From contig NZ_AKXQ01000002.1 of NCBI RefSeq assembly GCF_000276805.1, positions 1-64,000 of the forward strand: a stretch of DNA of 64,000 bases. The letters are read 5' to 3'. This DNA comes from Moritella dasanensis ArB 0140 (lineage in GTDB: Bacteria; Pseudomonadota; Gammaproteobacteria; Enterobacterales; Moritellaceae). The notes below the pieces were generated by a model, which worked only from the letters and a program-made list of their open reading frames with translations, was not told the DNA's origin and did not search any database. Below are positions 54,842 through 64,000 of this stretch, piece by piece (position 1 is the first letter of the stretch; the number at the start of each line of letters is the position of its first letter). Made by a program: the position numbers and the translations under genes.

Positions 54842-57234
54842 TGTCAAACGGTACTAATTGTTATCACTGCGGTGAATCTGTTTTAGCAGCAGACCAAAAT
54901 AAATTTAAAGTTTATATTGCACCTGAAGAACGCGAAATGTGTTGTCCGGGTTGCCAGTCTGTCGCAGAAATGATTGTTGGTTCTGGTTTGAGTTCTTATT
55001 ATGAACATCGAACAGATTTATCACCGACCGCAAAGCAGTTAGTACCGGATGAATTGTTACGTTTGGAAATTTATGACGATAATGAAATTCAAGATGAATT
55101 TGTTTATCAAGACGGTGAGATAAAAGAGATCACGCTGACGGTAGAAGGTCTTAGTTGCGCCGCCTGCGCCTGGTTAATTGAAAGAAGTTTCCGTAATACC
55201 AAAGGTATTCATTTTATTAATGTGAATGCCACAAGTAACCGCATTGCAATCAAGTGGATCGATGAACAAATAAAACTCAGTGATATCTTAAAACGTATCA
55301 GTAACCTAGGTTACAGTGCATCGCCGTTTCAAGCTGACCAGCATGAATTGATGTATAATAAGCAACTTAAATCTTATTTTAGACGCTTGGGTTTAGCTGG
55401 ACTGGCAACAATGCAAGTCATGATGTTTGCTGTTGCGCTCTACTCTACTTGGTTTGGCGATATGGAAGAAATGTATCGCCAACTTTTCCGCTGGGTAAGT
55501 TTGATCGTCGCAACACCGGTACTACTTTATTCCGCACAGCCTTTCTATTCAAACGCGCTACGTAACTTACGTACTAGAACGTTAGGCATGGATGTTCCGG
55601 TGTCCATCGCCCTACTCGGTGCGTATACTGCATCCGCTTATGCGACAATGACAGGAACAGGTGAAGTCTATTTTGAATCCGTGTCGATGTTTACTTTTTT
55701 CTTGTTGTTTGGCCGTTATTTAGAGTTAAGAGCACGAAAGAAAACCTCAGAACTCAGTGCTAACATGGCCAAGCTTGTCCCGAATATGGCGCTACGTGTT
55801 AACAGCGATAAATCTGAACAACTGATCCCAACTAAACAGCTTAAAATAAATGATTACGTTATTGTTAAAAGTGGTGAAGTAATCCCTTGCGACGGCATGA
55901 TCATCAATGGTAAAACGAGTGTCGATGAATCAATGTTGACGGGTGAGTTTCTCCCTATCGTTAAAGCTGTTGATAGTGATGTGTATACCGGTAGTCTTAA
56001 TGTCGAACAAACCATTACTGTTTGCGTGTCTAAAACACATAAGCATAATTTGATTTCAGAAATTATTCGATTACAAAATACAGCGCAGTCTTCTAAACCC
56101 CACATAGCTGTTTTAGCCGATCAGATATCACGTTACTTTGTACTCGCACTGTTAATCATTTCGGCTGGTACTTATTTGTTTTGGTTAGCCTACGAGCCTG
56201 AGAAAGCATTTTGGATAACCTTATCCGTACTTGTTGCTACCTGCCCTTGCGCTTTATCACTGGCAACACCAACAGCATTAACCTGTGCGACGAGTTTCTT
56301 ATCGCAACGTGGTATCCTCATTCGTAAAGAGCATGTTCTAGAATCACTGACCAAGATTGATGAGGTCGCATTCGATAAAACCGGGACTTTAACAAAAGGT
56401 GCATTTACCCTCACCAAGATTAAATCTGACAGTGATCTTTCTGAGGATGAGCTATTACGTGTCGCTACGTCACTAGAACAACATTCAACACATCCAATTG
56501 CGTCAGCATTTAAATCTGAACAGCAGAGAATGCAATTCGATACAACCGAGAATCACATTGGCTTAGGTATCTCCGCCTTGGTTGGAGATGATCGTTATAA
56601 AATTGGCTCGGCTAAATTCACTCAACAAGAAAGTTTCGCGTCAGACGGTAAAGAAATAGTGGTTTATTTAACAAAAAACAATAAACTCATCGCCCGTTTT
56701 TATATTCAAGATGAAATGCGCGATAACGTTGCGACAACATTGGATTACATCGCGAAATCAGGCTTAACGGTGACCTTGCTCACTGGTGATAGCGAAAACA
56801 ATACCAATAAAGTGACTGAAGGTTTAGCCATTTCGAATAAAAGAACCAGTCAATCTCCCGAAAGTAAGTTGGCATACATTAATGAACAGCAAGCAAACAA
56901 CAAGATGGTGTTGATGGTTGGTGATGGTGTTAACGATGCGCCGGTCTTGAGTGCAGCGACAGTATCGGTTGCGATGGGTGAAGGTTCGGATTTAGCAAAA
57001 AACAGTGCAGACGTCGTGTTATTAAGTACTGATTTTATCGCCATGAAATATATGCTGGCTACCGCGACAAAAACCTATAAAATAATTAAGCAAAACCTAA
57101 TGTGGGCGCTTGGTTATAATTCATTAATACTACCGTTAGCAATTTCAGGTAGTGTTCCTCCGTATATTGCAGTGATCGGCATGTCGCTTAGCTCATTGCT
57201 TGTTATTGGTAATTCATTAAGGTTGTTAAAGTAA
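54841..57234 (+). CDS. ccoI: Copper-transporting P1-type ATPase for cbb3 assembly (CcoI)
   Basis: The 797-residue membrane ATPase has an N-terminal Cys-rich segment (CYHCGE, CCPGCQS), a heavy-metal-associated domain (LSCAACAWL, about 95-160) and eight helices with the CPC ion motif (ATCPCALSLATPTALT). Catalytic motifs are TGEFLP, DKTGTLTKG (phospho-Asp), HP (HSTHPIAS) and GDGVNDAPVLS. CcoI/FixI exports copper for oxidase metallation. It is translationally coupled to ccoH and ccoS by 1-nt overlaps. Confidence 0.94.
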   Translation: MSNGTNCYHCGESVLAADQNKFKVYIAPEEREMCCPGCQSVAEMIVGSGLSSYYEHRTDLSPTAKQLVPDELLRLEIYDDNEIQDEFVYQDGEIKEITLTVEGLSCAACAWLIERSFRNTKGIHFINVNATSNRIAIKWIDEQIKLSDILKRISNLGYSASPFQADQHELMYNKQLKSYFRRLGLAGLATMQVMMFAVALYSTWFGDMEEMYRQLFRWVSLIVATPVLLYSAQPFYSNALRNLRTRTLGMDVPVSIALLGAYTASAYATMTGTGEVYFESVSMFTFFLLFGRYLELRARKKTSELSANMAKLVPNMALRVNSDKSEQLIPTKQLKINDYVIVKSGEVIPCDGMIINGKTSVDESMLTGEFLPIVKAVDSDVYTGSLNVEQTITVCVSKTHKHNLISEIIRLQNTAQSSKPHIAVLADQISRYFVLALLIISAGTYLFWLAYEPEKAFWITLSVLVATCPCALSLATPTALTCATSFLSQRGILIRKEHVLESLTKIDEVAFDKTGTLTKGAFTLTKIKSDSDLSEDELLRVATSLEQHSTHPIASAFKSEQQRMQFDTTENHIGLGISALVGDDRYKIGSAKFTQQESFASDGKEIVVYLTKNNKLIARFYIQDEMRDNVATTLDYIAKSGLTVTLLTGDSENNTNKVTEGLAISNKRTSQSPESKLAYINEQQANNKMVLMVGDGVNDAPVLSAATVSVAMGEGSDLAKNSADVVLLSTDFIAMKYMLATATKTYKIIKQNLMWALGYNSLILPLAISGSVPPYIAVIGMSLSSLLVIGNSLRLLK

Positions 57235-57431
57235 TGGAAGTTATTTTTATGTTAATCCCAATTGCGATGATTTTTGTCGCGATTGCAGTGGGCATTTTCT
57301 TTTGGGCAGTTAAGTCTGATCAATTCGAAGATTTAGAACGTGAAGGTAGTAATATTTTGTTTGATGACGAAGGTAATAACGAAGTACCAGTAAACAAACA
57401 TAACGTCAAAAATAATAAACATGATAACTAG
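57234..57431 (+). CDS. ccoS: cbb3 oxidase maturation protein CcoS
   Basis: The 65-residue single-pass protein has a helix (MLIPIAMIFVAIAVGIFFWA) followed by the invariant VKSDQFEDLEREGSNILFDD of CcoS. It is required for cofactor insertion into the oxidase. It overlaps ccoI by 1 nt and the TauE-like gene by 11 nt. Confidence 0.93.
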   Translation: MEVIFMLIPIAMIFVAIAVGIFFWAVKSDQFEDLEREGSNILFDDEGNNEVPVNKHNVKNNKHDN

Positions 57432-58107
57432 TCTCTTTGCTGCATTTATGATTGGTGTGCTAGGGGCTGGTCATTGTATAGCAATGTGTGGTGGTATTTC
57501 TGGTGCAATCGCACACGCCAACAAGCAAACAACACAAGCGAATCACCTCGCCCCGCTGTTTTATAATCTAGGACGAATAAGTAGCTATACTTTAATTGGG
57601 GCTATCGTTGGGTTTACTGCTCAAATAGGCTTAAATTTCGGGGCTGGTTATGACTTATTATTGATCTTACGTTTTGTGTCAGGTATTACACTCATACTGA
57701 TTGGCTTATACATCGCACAACTTAACTCTGCTATTTTACAGCTTGAGAAGGTTGGACGTCTAGTTTGGCAATATATTCAGCCGTTAGCACGTAAGTTTAT
57801 GCCATTAAAGACACCTTACCATGCATTCCCGCTTGGTTTCTTGTGGGGCTGGCTACCGTGCGGTTTAGTTTACTCGGCATTAACACTTGCGCTATCAACG
57901 GGGTCTACATTAAACGCCTCATTAACAATGTTAGCATTTGGCTTAGGCACCTTCCCTATTATGTTCTTAGTTGGTAGTTTATCGACTAAATTCAATAGTT
58001 TAATTCAAAATAGCAAGTTCAAAAAATTTAGTGGTTTGTTACTCGTTTTATTCGGTTTACATGTTATTTATATAGCTTTAGTACAATTGAGTGCTTCTGG
58101 TATTTAA
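57421..58107 (+). CDS. TauE/SafE-like (CcdA-type) membrane protein
   Basis: The 228-residue protein has about six helices and the motif GAGHCIAMCGG near the N-terminus with a second FLWGWLPCGLVYSALTL half-way, forming a pair of Cys-containing inverted repeats as in CcdA/DsbD-like and sulfite-exporter (TauE/SafE) proteins. Members beside ccoS are conserved in gammaproteobacteria and suspected to act in copper or thiol handling during cbb3 maturation; biochemical function is not settled. It starts inside ccoS and ends 44 nt before fnr. Confidence 0.82.
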   Translation: MITSLFAAFMIGVLGAGHCIAMCGGISGAIAHANKQTTQANHLAPLFYNLGRISSYTLIGAIVGFTAQIGLNFGAGYDLLLILRFVSGITLILIGLYIAQLNSAILQLEKVGRLVWQYIQPLARKFMPLKTPYHAFPLGFLWGWLPCGLVYSALTLALSTGSTLNASLTMLAFGLGTFPIMFLVGSLSTKFNSLIQNSKFKKFSGLLLVLFGLHVIYIALVQLSASGI

Positions 58108-58120
58108 ATTTGCTACAATA

Positions 58121-58134
58121 TTGACATATATCAA
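58121..58134. promoter_or_regulatory. FNR box just upstream of fnr
   Basis: TTGACATATATCAA matches TTGAT-N4-ATCAA with one mismatch. Centred only 24 nt before the ATG, it is placed for autorepression rather than activation. Confidence 0.65.
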
Positions 58135-58151
58135 AAGAGTTTATTGGAATT

Positions 58152-58898
58152 ATGGCCTTAGATAAGAAGATACCAACACGAACTGCTGCAACAAAGAGTG
58201 AAATACACTGTCAGAATTGCAGTATTAGCCAACTTTGCATACCATATTCTTTGAATGATTCAGAGCTAGATTCTCTCGACCAAATTATTGAACGCAAAAA
58301 GCCTTTTCAAAAGCACGACGAAATTTTTAAAGCCGGTGATAAAGTTAAATCGCTTTATGCTATCCGTTCAGGTTCTGTAAAATCTTACACAATTACTGAG
58401 CAAGGTGATGAACAAATCACAGGTTTCCATTTAGCGGGTGATTTAATCGGATTTGATGGTTTAAGCACTGGTGTTCATCCAAGTTTTTCACAAGCACTTG
58501 AAACATCGATGGTATGTGAAATACCGTATGACACGCTTGATGACTTGATTGGTAAAATGCCGATGTTACGTCGCCAAGTGATGCGTTTAATGAGTGGTGA
58601 AATTGCTGCTGACCAAGAAATGATTTTATTGTTAAGTAAGAAGAATGCTGAACAGCGTCTTGCTGCTTTCTTAAATAACCTTTCTGTCCGTTTCTCTGAG
58701 CGCGGTTTCTCGCCTAAAGAGTTCCGCTTAACAATGACACGTGGCGATATTGGTAACTATTTAGGACTTACTGTTGAAACTATTAGCCGCTTACTTGGTC
58801 GTTTTCAAACCAGCGACATGATTGAAGTGAAAGGTAAATACATTAGTATTATCGATCGTGAAAGTCTTGCTTTACTAGCCGGTAAGAAAGACGCTTAA
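58152..58898 (+). CDS. fnr: FNR/EtrA oxygen-responsive regulator
   Basis: The 248-residue CRP-FNR family regulator has the 4Fe-4S cysteines: three in the N-terminal [11 protein letters not shown] segment and the fourth in [12 protein letters not shown] cyclic-nucleotide-fold sensor domain is followed by the dimer helix and a helix-turn-helix with the FNR recognition signature [10 protein letters not shown] (E-xx-SR). When the cluster is intact it dimerises and binds TTGAT-N4-ATCAA, the sequence found before ccoN and before this gene. It follows the cco maturation genes. Confidence 0.96.
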   Translation: MALDKKIPTRTAATKSEIHCQNCSISQLCIPYSLNDSELDSLDQIIERKKPFQKHDEIFKAGDKVKSLYAIRSGSVKSYTITEQGDEQITGFHLAGDLIGFDGLSTGVHPSFSQALETSMVCEIPYDTLDDLIGKMPMLRRQVMRLMSGEIAADQEMILLLSKKNAEQRLAAFLNNLSVRFSERGFSPKEFRLTMTRGDIGNYLGLTVETISRLLGRFQTSDMIEVKGKYISIIDRESLALLAGKKDA

Positions 58899-58903
58899 TT
58901 TTT

Positions 58904-58937
58904 AACGGTGAGTTGACTACGATAATCTCACCGTTTT
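58904..58937 (+). terminator. Terminator after fnr
   Basis: AACGGTGAG (58904-58912) pairs with CTCACCGTT (58927-58935) followed by TT; it lies 6 nt past the stop. Confidence 0.75.
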
Positions 58938-59033
58938 AACATTAAGTGTTTATTCCATTGCGCTTGCTCTACAAATAAGCGTACATTTATGGCATCTATC
59001 ACAAATTGGGATATAGTTAGATAAGTACAATTG

Positions 59034-59051
59034 TTGATTATGTATAATCAA
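59034..59051. other. Short inverted repeat upstream of uspE
   Basis: TTGATTA-TGTA-TAATCAA, 50 nt before the uspE start. It resembles an FNR box but the half-sites are 8 nt apart instead of 4. Confidence 0.35.
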
Positions 59052-59101
59052 TATAATAAACATATACTTAATCTACATTCAATTTGTTATCAAGGTGCCT
59101 T

Positions 59102-60013
59102 ATGAATAAATATAAAAATATTCTAGTGGTTGCAGATCCAGTCAATACACCACAAATCGCATTATCCCGTGCTTTGTATCTTGCTTCTCAACAAGATAAC
59201 GTCTCAATTTCACTTCTCTTGGTTATCTATGACCTCTCTTATGAACTCACTTCGCTATTTTCGAGTGATGAGCGTGAGTCAATGCAAGATGCCATCGTTT
59301 TCGAAGAGCAAAAATCTTTTACCAAACAATTAGAGAAAGACTACCCTGATGCTAAAATTAATCTTAAATTGGTTTGGCACAAGCGCCCGTTCGAATCGAT
59401 TTTAGAAGAAGCCACACTCAATAATCACGATTTAATTGTTAAAAGTACCCATAATCACAACAAATTAAGTGCGGTTATGTTTACCCCTACCGATTGGCAT
59501 TTATTACGTAAAAGTTTGTGTCCAGTGCTATTGGTCAAAGATCATGAGTGGCCTGTCGGTGGTAATATTGTCGCCGCTATTCAAGTACTTGAAAGCACCA
59601 GTTTGAGTTCTGAAGATGATGATTCGATTAATGAGCGGATAACGCAAGAAGCACTGGAATTAAAAGAGCTGTTGAATGCGCATATACATTTAGCCAATGC
59701 ATACCCAAGTACCCCTGAGCATATTTCCATTGAAATACCCAATTTTGATGCTGTTGCTTACAATCAAGAAATCGAAACACATCATAAGACATCCATGTAT
59801 GCACACGCCGATAAATTTAATGTCGCTAAAGAAAACGTGCACATACAATCAGGTGCGCCAGAAGATGTTATCGCAGATGTTGTTGCGGAAGTTGACGCCG
59901 AATTAGTCATACTTGGCGCACCAACCCGCAATGGTTTTTCTGCATTTCTGATCGGCAATACAGCAGAGATGGTGATTGATTCGATTAACTGTGACCTTTT
60001 AGCATTAAAATGA
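59102..60013 (+). CDS. uspE: Universal stress protein E
   Basis: This encodes 303 residues from ATG 59102 (AAGGTG 8 nt upstream; six extra codons to 59084 are unlikely). It has two tandem Usp domains: residues ~3-140 (NILVVADPVN, then HDLIVKSTHNHN) and ~155-303 ending AELVILGAPTRNGFSAFLIGNTAEMV, the latter with the ATP-binding-like G-x2-G-x9-GN(S/T) pattern. Two-domain length (E. coli UspE 316) and position after fnr identify UspE. It supports stress survival and cell aggregation. Confidence 0.92.
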   Translation: MNKYKNILVVADPVNTPQIALSRALYLASQQDNVSISLLLVIYDLSYELTSLFSSDERESMQDAIVFEEQKSFTKQLEKDYPDAKINLKLVWHKRPFESILEEATLNNHDLIVKSTHNHNKLSAVMFTPTDWHLLRKSLCPVLLVKDHEWPVGGNIVAAIQVLESTSLSSEDDDSINERITQEALELKELLNAHIHLANAYPSTPEHISIEIPNFDAVAYNQEIETHHKTSMYAHADKFNVAKENVHIQSGAPEDVIADVVAEVDAELVILGAPTRNGFSAFLIGNTAEMVIDSINCDLLALK

Positions 60014-60068
60014 TTACAAAATAATAACCTAGACTCTTAAGCGTAGCAGTGCGCGCGGGCACCGGAAC

Positions 60069-60096
60069 TTGCTTTTCCGGTTTGCTTGGGTATACT
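60069..60096 (+). promoter_or_regulatory. Predicted sigma-70 promoter for ttcA
   Basis: TTGCTT (60069-60074), a 16-nt spacer and TATACT (60091-60096), with an extended -10 (TGGG). A 7-bp hairpin ACCGGAA/TTCCGGT overlaps the -35 region. Confidence 0.5.
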
Positions 60097-60132
60097 GCGC
60101 TGCTTACAGCATTATTTATCCTGAGTGTCCGA

Positions 60133-61062
60133 ATGAATCTTGAAGATCTTACCGCTTTAGAAAAAAAGCAATTTGCTAAACTGCAAAAAAAGCTACGCCA
60201 TGAAACTGGTAAAGCAATTGTTGATTATAATATGATTGAAGATGGTGACAGAGTCATGGTTTGTTTGTCTGGTGGCGCTGACAGTTTTACAATGCTCGAC
60301 ATTCTGCTTCAATTACAAGCTGCGGCACCAATCACTTTTGATATTATCGCGGTTAACTTGGATCAAAAACAACCAGGTTTCCCCGAAGAAATCTTGCCCC
60401 GCTACCTTGATAATTTGGGTATCGAATACAAGATTGTTCAAAAAGATACTTACAGCATCGTTAAAGAAAAGATCCCTGAAGGCAAAACAACGTGTAGTCT
60501 TTGCTCTCGTTTACGCCGTGGTATTCTTTATAACGCTGCCGTTGATCTGCGTGCGACAAAACTTGCACTTGGTCATCATGCCGACGACATCGTTGAAACA
60601 TTATTCTTGAATATGTTTCATGGCGCGAAAATGAAAACAATGCCACCGAAACTTATTTCTGATGATAAGCGTAACATTGTTATTCGCCCGCTAGCGTATT
60701 GTCGCGAAGCAGATATTAAAGCTTACTCTGCGTTTAAAGCATTCCCGATTATTCCGTGTAATCTTTGTGGTTCACAAGAAAATCTGCAACGCCAAGCCGT
60801 GAAAAAAATGTTAGCACAATGGGATGAAGTAAATCCTGGTCGTGTAAATAATTGTTTCAACGCGATACGTAGTATTGTACCAAGTCACCTTGCAGATACA
60901 AACGCATTTGATTTTGTTAATATGACGCTAGATCGTGCAGACGAATTAACAGAATTAGATACCGCGTTTGATACTGAAATTGAAATGGTGCCAACAGAGC
61001 AATCTAAATCTGGGGTTGAGAATTTTGATCCGAATGAAATGGTTACTATCGTTCAATTATAA
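60133..61062 (+). CDS. ttcA: tRNA 2-thiocytidine(32) synthetase TtcA
   Basis: This encodes 309 residues from ATG 60133; the frame is open further upstream through the promoter. Family features are PP-loop ATP site [12 protein letters not shown], a first Cys pair [29 protein letters not shown], and a second Cys pair [10 protein letters not shown]. The cysteines hold the 4Fe-4S cluster used to thiolate cytidine 32 in tRNA. Length matches E. coli TtcA (311). The fnr-uspE-ttcA order is common in gammaproteobacteria. A strong terminator follows. Confidence 0.94.
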   Translation: MNLEDLTALEKKQFAKLQKKLRHETGKAIVDYNMIEDGDRVMVCLSGGADSFTMLDILLQLQAAAPITFDIIAVNLDQKQPGFPEEILPRYLDNLGIEYKIVQKDTYSIVKEKIPEGKTTCSLCSRLRRGILYNAAVDLRATKLALGHHADDIVETLFLNMFHGAKMKTMPPKLISDDKRNIVIRPLAYCREADIKAYSAFKAFPIIPCNLCGSQENLQRQAVKKMLAQWDEVNPGRVNNCFNAIRSIVPSHLADTNAFDFVNMTLDRADELTELDTAFDTEIEMVPTEQSKSGVENFDPNEMVTIVQL

Positions 61063-61113
61063 AAACTTAACTGTTAGTCATTCCTGTTCAGAGCAAGCTC
61101 AAAATAGGAATAC

Positions 61114-61148
61114 AAAAAAAGCACGGCGATAACGCCGTGCTTTTTTTT
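61114..61148 (+). terminator. Strong bidirectional terminator after ttcA
   Basis: GCACGGCG (61121-61128) pairs with CGCCGTGC (61133-61140) across ATAA, preceded by A7 and followed by T8. It also serves the convergent gene at 61193. Confidence 0.93.
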
Positions 61149-61192
61149 ACTCAAATTTTGTATTCGTTCATTAACCAGCGATTAATGAGTCA

Positions 61193-61840
61193 TTAAATTT
61201 CAGTTAGCGGTACAATACGCAACGGCTTTTTACTAAATGTAATGCCTGCAATCTTATCACGGATAATTTCATCTTGTGATACCGAAATCTGAGTGCCACT
61301 TTTGAACAAAGTACCGCTGGCGGTATATGCATCAACAGGTTCATCAAAAATAAACTGAACGCCCATCGTAGTGGGTAAATTCATTCGGCCAAAATATCCC
61401 GCCATGTTACCTAAGAACAAATCAAACTCTTCAATTTGCTTAACCAAAGTCAACGATGTGAACTCTGTGGTATTCGTGTCTGTCGCCATTATTTGAAAAG
61501 AAACGTCACAAGTTGCTTTATCAGTTACATTTACGTGCAATTTTGCTTTGTCATCACGCAATTGTTTATTAAACGGGAGCAATAGCTCAGAATCATCGCC
61601 GACTTTAACATCTGTGATAGCACCTTCAAAATTAATAAATGCATTTTCAATCTGACAATGTTTCCCTGTCTGACTATTATTAAGAAAAACGCCAATCTTT
61701 GTATTAACGAATTGTTCTTTTTGGCTACTTTTCATTCTGTTATAGAAACCGTCATAACCAACGACTAATTCTTGGGCGCTTATAGATGGTACAAGGAGAC
61801 TGGAAAGCAGCACCACTTTAATGAAATGGTTATTGAACAT
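61193..61840 (-). CDS. Secreted DUF2987-like protein
   Basis: The 215-residue protein has a signal peptide (cleavage near SISAQ). The mature beta-rich domain begins ELVVGYDGFYNRMKSSQKEQ and contains two cysteines (KHCQIEN and ATCDVSF) likely bridged, then a FDLFLGNMAGYFGRMNLPT segment. This layout matches the DUF2987 family of Vibrio/Shewanella-like bacteria, of unknown function. It is convergent with ttcA, sharing the terminator at 61114-61148. Confidence 0.7.
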   Translation of the reverse strand: MFNNHFIKVVLLSSLLVPSISAQELVVGYDGFYNRMKSSQKEQFVNTKIGVFLNNSQTGKHCQIENAFINFEGAITDVKVGDDSELLLPFNKQLRDDKAKLHVNVTDKATCDVSFQIMATDTNTTEFTSLTLVKQIEEFDLFLGNMAGYFGRMNLPTTMGVQFIFDEPVDAYTASGTLFKSGTQISVSQDEIIRDKIAGITFSKKPLRIVPLTEI

Positions 61841-62106
61841 GATCTGATCCTTAATTAATAAGTAAGCGGTAGTTAAAATACAAAGTTATATGACGCTGAT
61901 TATACCTAAAATCAGCCATAAGTTTGAGTCCATATTACGATTTTATTTACTTTTTAAGATTTAAAAATGACCTGAATATGTTTTTAATGCATTTTTTTTA
62001 TCGATGTGCAAATTTATGCTTCATTTATGTGAGCTATAGCTTTAGAATTCACCCAAATTGTTCATCTCAATAGAATTGATGGACTTCTTACTATTTAGGT
62101 TTATTG

Positions 62107-63210
62107 ATGCTTAATAAAAATCAGAACTCAATCATTAGACTTGCTAACGCAAAAAAGTCATTTGATAACAAAGTTATTATTAATGACTTAACGTTAGATA
62201 TTTACGATGGCGAATTCGTCACGATTTTAGGCCCATCTGGTTGTGGTAAAACAACCGTATTACGTGTGCTTGCAGGTTTAGAAACGTTAGACAGTGGGGA
62301 CATTTATCTTGATGATAAATGTATTACGCAAGTCCCTGCTGAAAAACGTAATACCAATACTGTATTTCAGGGTTATGCGTTATTCCCCCATATGACTGTA
62401 TTTGAGAATATAGCCTTTGGTTTACGCATGCAGAAAATTCCTGAACCCGAAATTAAGCAGCGTGTTAACGAAATGCTGGCAATTGTAAAACTGACAGATT
62501 TTAAAGACCGTCAACCTGCACAATTATCCGGTGGTCAGCAACAACGAGTTGCGATTGCGCGTGCTGTGGTTAATCAACCAAAAGTATTATTACTGGATGA
62601 ATCGTTAAGTGCATTGGATTACAAACTGCGTAAGGAAATGCAGAACGAACTTAAAATGCTGCAACGTAAGTTAAATATTACTTTTATTTTCGTGACTCAT
62701 GATCAAGAAGAAGCGTTGACGATGTCAGATCGTATCATTGTAATGAACAATGGTAGCGTTGAACAAATTGGTACACCACGCGAAATATATGAAACACCAA
62801 CTAACTTATTTGTTGCTAAGTTTATTGGTGAAATTAATATATTTCCTGCGGTAATCGATTCTCACATCGATGAAGATAAGTATTTAGCGAATGTACATGG
62901 TTGTCAGTATACGATTTCGACAGACCTTACATTAGAAAAAAATCAGTCAGTTAATATCTTATTACGTCCAGAAGATTTAAGAATTAAAGAACTGGATGAC
63001 AAGGCAACGTCGGTACAGATTACTGGACATATTATCGAACGTAATTATAAAGGCATGACGTTGGACTCTGTTATTCGTTTAGATTCCGGTGAAAGAGTAC
63101 AGATTAGTGAATTCTTTGATGAAGATGATCCTGACTTTGATCATAGTCTAGGCCAGAAAGTGGCTGTGTCTTGGGTTGAAAGCTGGGAGGTTATCTTAAC
63201 AAATGAATAA
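62107..63210 (+). CDS. potA: Spermidine/putrescine ABC transporter ATP-binding protein
   Basis: This encodes 367 residues from ATG 62107 (AGG 7 nt upstream). ATPase motifs are Walker [11 protein letters not shown]-loop [12 protein letters not shown], signature LSGGQQQR, Walker [13 protein letters not shown] and H-loop [11 protein letters not shown]-terminal TOBE domain (about 280-367) with LLRPEDLRI is typical of PotA. It energises uptake of polyamines with PotB, PotC and PotD. Its stop overlaps the potB start by 8 nt. Length (E. coli 378) agrees. Confidence 0.92.
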   Translation: MLNKNQNSIIRLANAKKSFDNKVIINDLTLDIYDGEFVTILGPSGCGKTTVLRVLAGLETLDSGDIYLDDKCITQVPAEKRNTNTVFQGYALFPHMTVFENIAFGLRMQKIPEPEIKQRVNEMLAIVKLTDFKDRQPAQLSGGQQQRVAIARAVVNQPKVLLLDESLSALDYKLRKEMQNELKMLQRKLNITFIFVTHDQEEALTMSDRIIVMNNGSVEQIGTPREIYETPTNLFVAKFIGEINIFPAVIDSHIDEDKYLANVHGCQYTISTDLTLEKNQSVNILLRPEDLRIKELDDKATSVQITGHIIERNYKGMTLDSVIRLDSGERVQISEFFDEDDPDFDHSLGQKVAVSWVESWEVILTNE

Positions 63211-64000
63211 TTCGTCGATGTTTAAGCGCTTTTCAATCGGAATATTACTCGTTTGGCTGAGTGTCTTTGTTTTATTACCTAACTTAATGATCATAGTGAC
63301 GAGTTTTTTAACCCGTGACGATGCTAACTTAATTAGTTTGACCTTTACGTTAGACAATTATGTGCGGTTATTTGATCCACTTTATTTTAAGGTATTAACG
63401 CATTCTGTCTATATGGCGAGTATCGCGACGTTCATCTGCTTGATCATTGGTTATCCTTTCGCTTATACGATCAGCCAGTTACCTAAAAAGATTCGACCGA
63501 TATTGTTGTTTTTAATCATTGTGCCTTTTTGGACCAATTCGTTAATTAGAACGTACGGCATCAAAGTCTTGTTGGCTAAGAAAGGCCTGTTAAATGCTCT
63601 GTTACTTAATTTACATATTATTGATGAACCATTGAGAATGATGTATACGGAGTTTGCGGTCATTTTTGCATTGGTATATATCTTGTTACCCTTTATGATT
63701 TTACCTTTATATTCAAGTATTGAAAAAATTGATAAAAGCTTAATTGAAGCGGCGAAAGATTTGGGTGCATCTAAATTTACGACATTCTTAAAGGTTGAAT
63801 TACCTTTGACCCTGCCTGGTATTATCGCCGGTATGTTATTGGTATTTTTACCGGCTATGGGTATGTTTTATATTGCCGATCTTGTCGGTGGAGCCAAGAA
63901 TTTATTGATTGGTAATACGATCAAGACACAATTTTTGAATATTCGTGACTGGCCATTTGGCTCTGCTGCAAGTATTACGTTAACGGTGTTTATGGCTGGC
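63203..64000 (+). CDS. potB: Spermidine/putrescine ABC transporter permease (partial, cut by window edge)
   Basis: The first 266 codons lie in the window and the end is beyond the right edge. Hydrophobic helices start with [20 protein letters not shown]. PotB-like features are [36 protein letters not shown] and the EAA cytoplasmic loop [23 protein letters not shown] that contacts PotA (quoted in part by position 63746-63810). The start overlaps potA by 8 nt. Expected full length is about 285 residues, so only a short tail is missing. potC and potD should follow. Confidence 0.9.
   Translation, partial: MNNSSMFKRFSIGILLVWLSVFVLLPNLMIIVTSFLTRDDANLISLTFTLDNYVRLFDPLYFKVLTHSVYMASIATFICLIIGYPFAYTISQLPKKIRPILLFLIIVPFWTNSLIRTYGIKVLLAKKGLLNALLLNLHIIDEPLRMMYTEFAVIFALVYILLPFMILPLYSSIEKIDKSLIEAAKDLGASKFTTFLKVELPLTLPGIIAGMLLVFLPAMGMFYIADLVGGAKNLLIGNTIKTQFLNIRDWPFGSAASITLTVFMAG

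Noticed and set aside
59034-59051. FNR box upstream of uspE
   Set aside because: Half-sites TTGAT and ATCAA are 8 nt apart; FNR needs 4.

Overview
The window looks like a chromosomal segment of a cold-marine gammaproteobacterium, most likely Moritella or a close relative. The evidence is AT-rich DNA, a Vibrio/Shewanella-type gene order ccoNOQP-ccoH-ccoI-ccoS-tauE-fnr-uspE-ttcA, a chitobiase/porin pair, a MalS-type amylase, and an adenine riboswitch in front of an adenine/adenosine deaminase. The genus is inferred from gene content only. No rRNA, tRNA, CRISPR array or intact insertion sequence was seen.

Layout. 1-2.3 kb: a tandem array of secreted lipoproteins resembling polysaccharide lyase family 14, cut by the left edge. 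2.9-4.5 kb: an outer-membrane beta-barrel and an EamA transporter. 4.5-7.4 kb: a gene-poor accessory stretch with a LexA-like box, a candidate 36-residue membrane peptide, a ribbon-helix-helix-like protein, a lone tyrosine recombinase and an unusual palindromic repeat. 7.5-14 kb: a MEKHLA protein, riboswitch plus deaminase, an Na+/alanine symporter, a diguanylate cyclase and an AraC regulator. 14.1-17.2 kb: a YHS protein followed by a bufferin-type operon (BufA1 peptide, MNIO enzyme BufB, BufC, DoxX), likely for copper or metal stress; BufB carries an in-frame 12-bp tandem repeat. 17.3-26 kb: two chemoreceptors around a periplasmic alpha-amylase, then a CHASE3 hybrid kinase. 26-35.6 kb: D-lactate dehydrogenase, small DUF proteins, a LysR gene frameshifted by a 13-bp duplication beside a Bcr/CflA pump, an orphan lipoprotein, a DEAD-box helicase and an HDOD protein. 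35.7-42.9 kb: a Spy/CpxP-like protein, a 1.4-kb gene-free region, TerB, GGDEF and ABC exporter genes and small secreted proteins. 43-47.5 kb: chitobiase and porin, divergent, with CRP-like sites between. 47.7-50.6 kb: a DsbA-like protein, PpiC and phosphoglucomutase. 51-61 kb: the cbb3 oxidase and maturation cluster with FNR, UspE and TtcA. 62-64 kb: the start of a potABCD polyamine transporter, cut by the right edge.

How the parts work together. Polysaccharide lyase, amylase, chitobiase and porin indicate growth on marine polysaccharides. The cbb3 oxidase, its copper-loading proteins and FNR form a microaerobic respiration module with FNR boxes in front of ccoN and fnr. The best candidates for new biology are the SOS-box/small-membrane-peptide unit at 4.6-4.85 kb, the dispersed 60-nt palindromes, the repeat-bearing bufferin enzyme and the duplication-disrupted LysR regulator.
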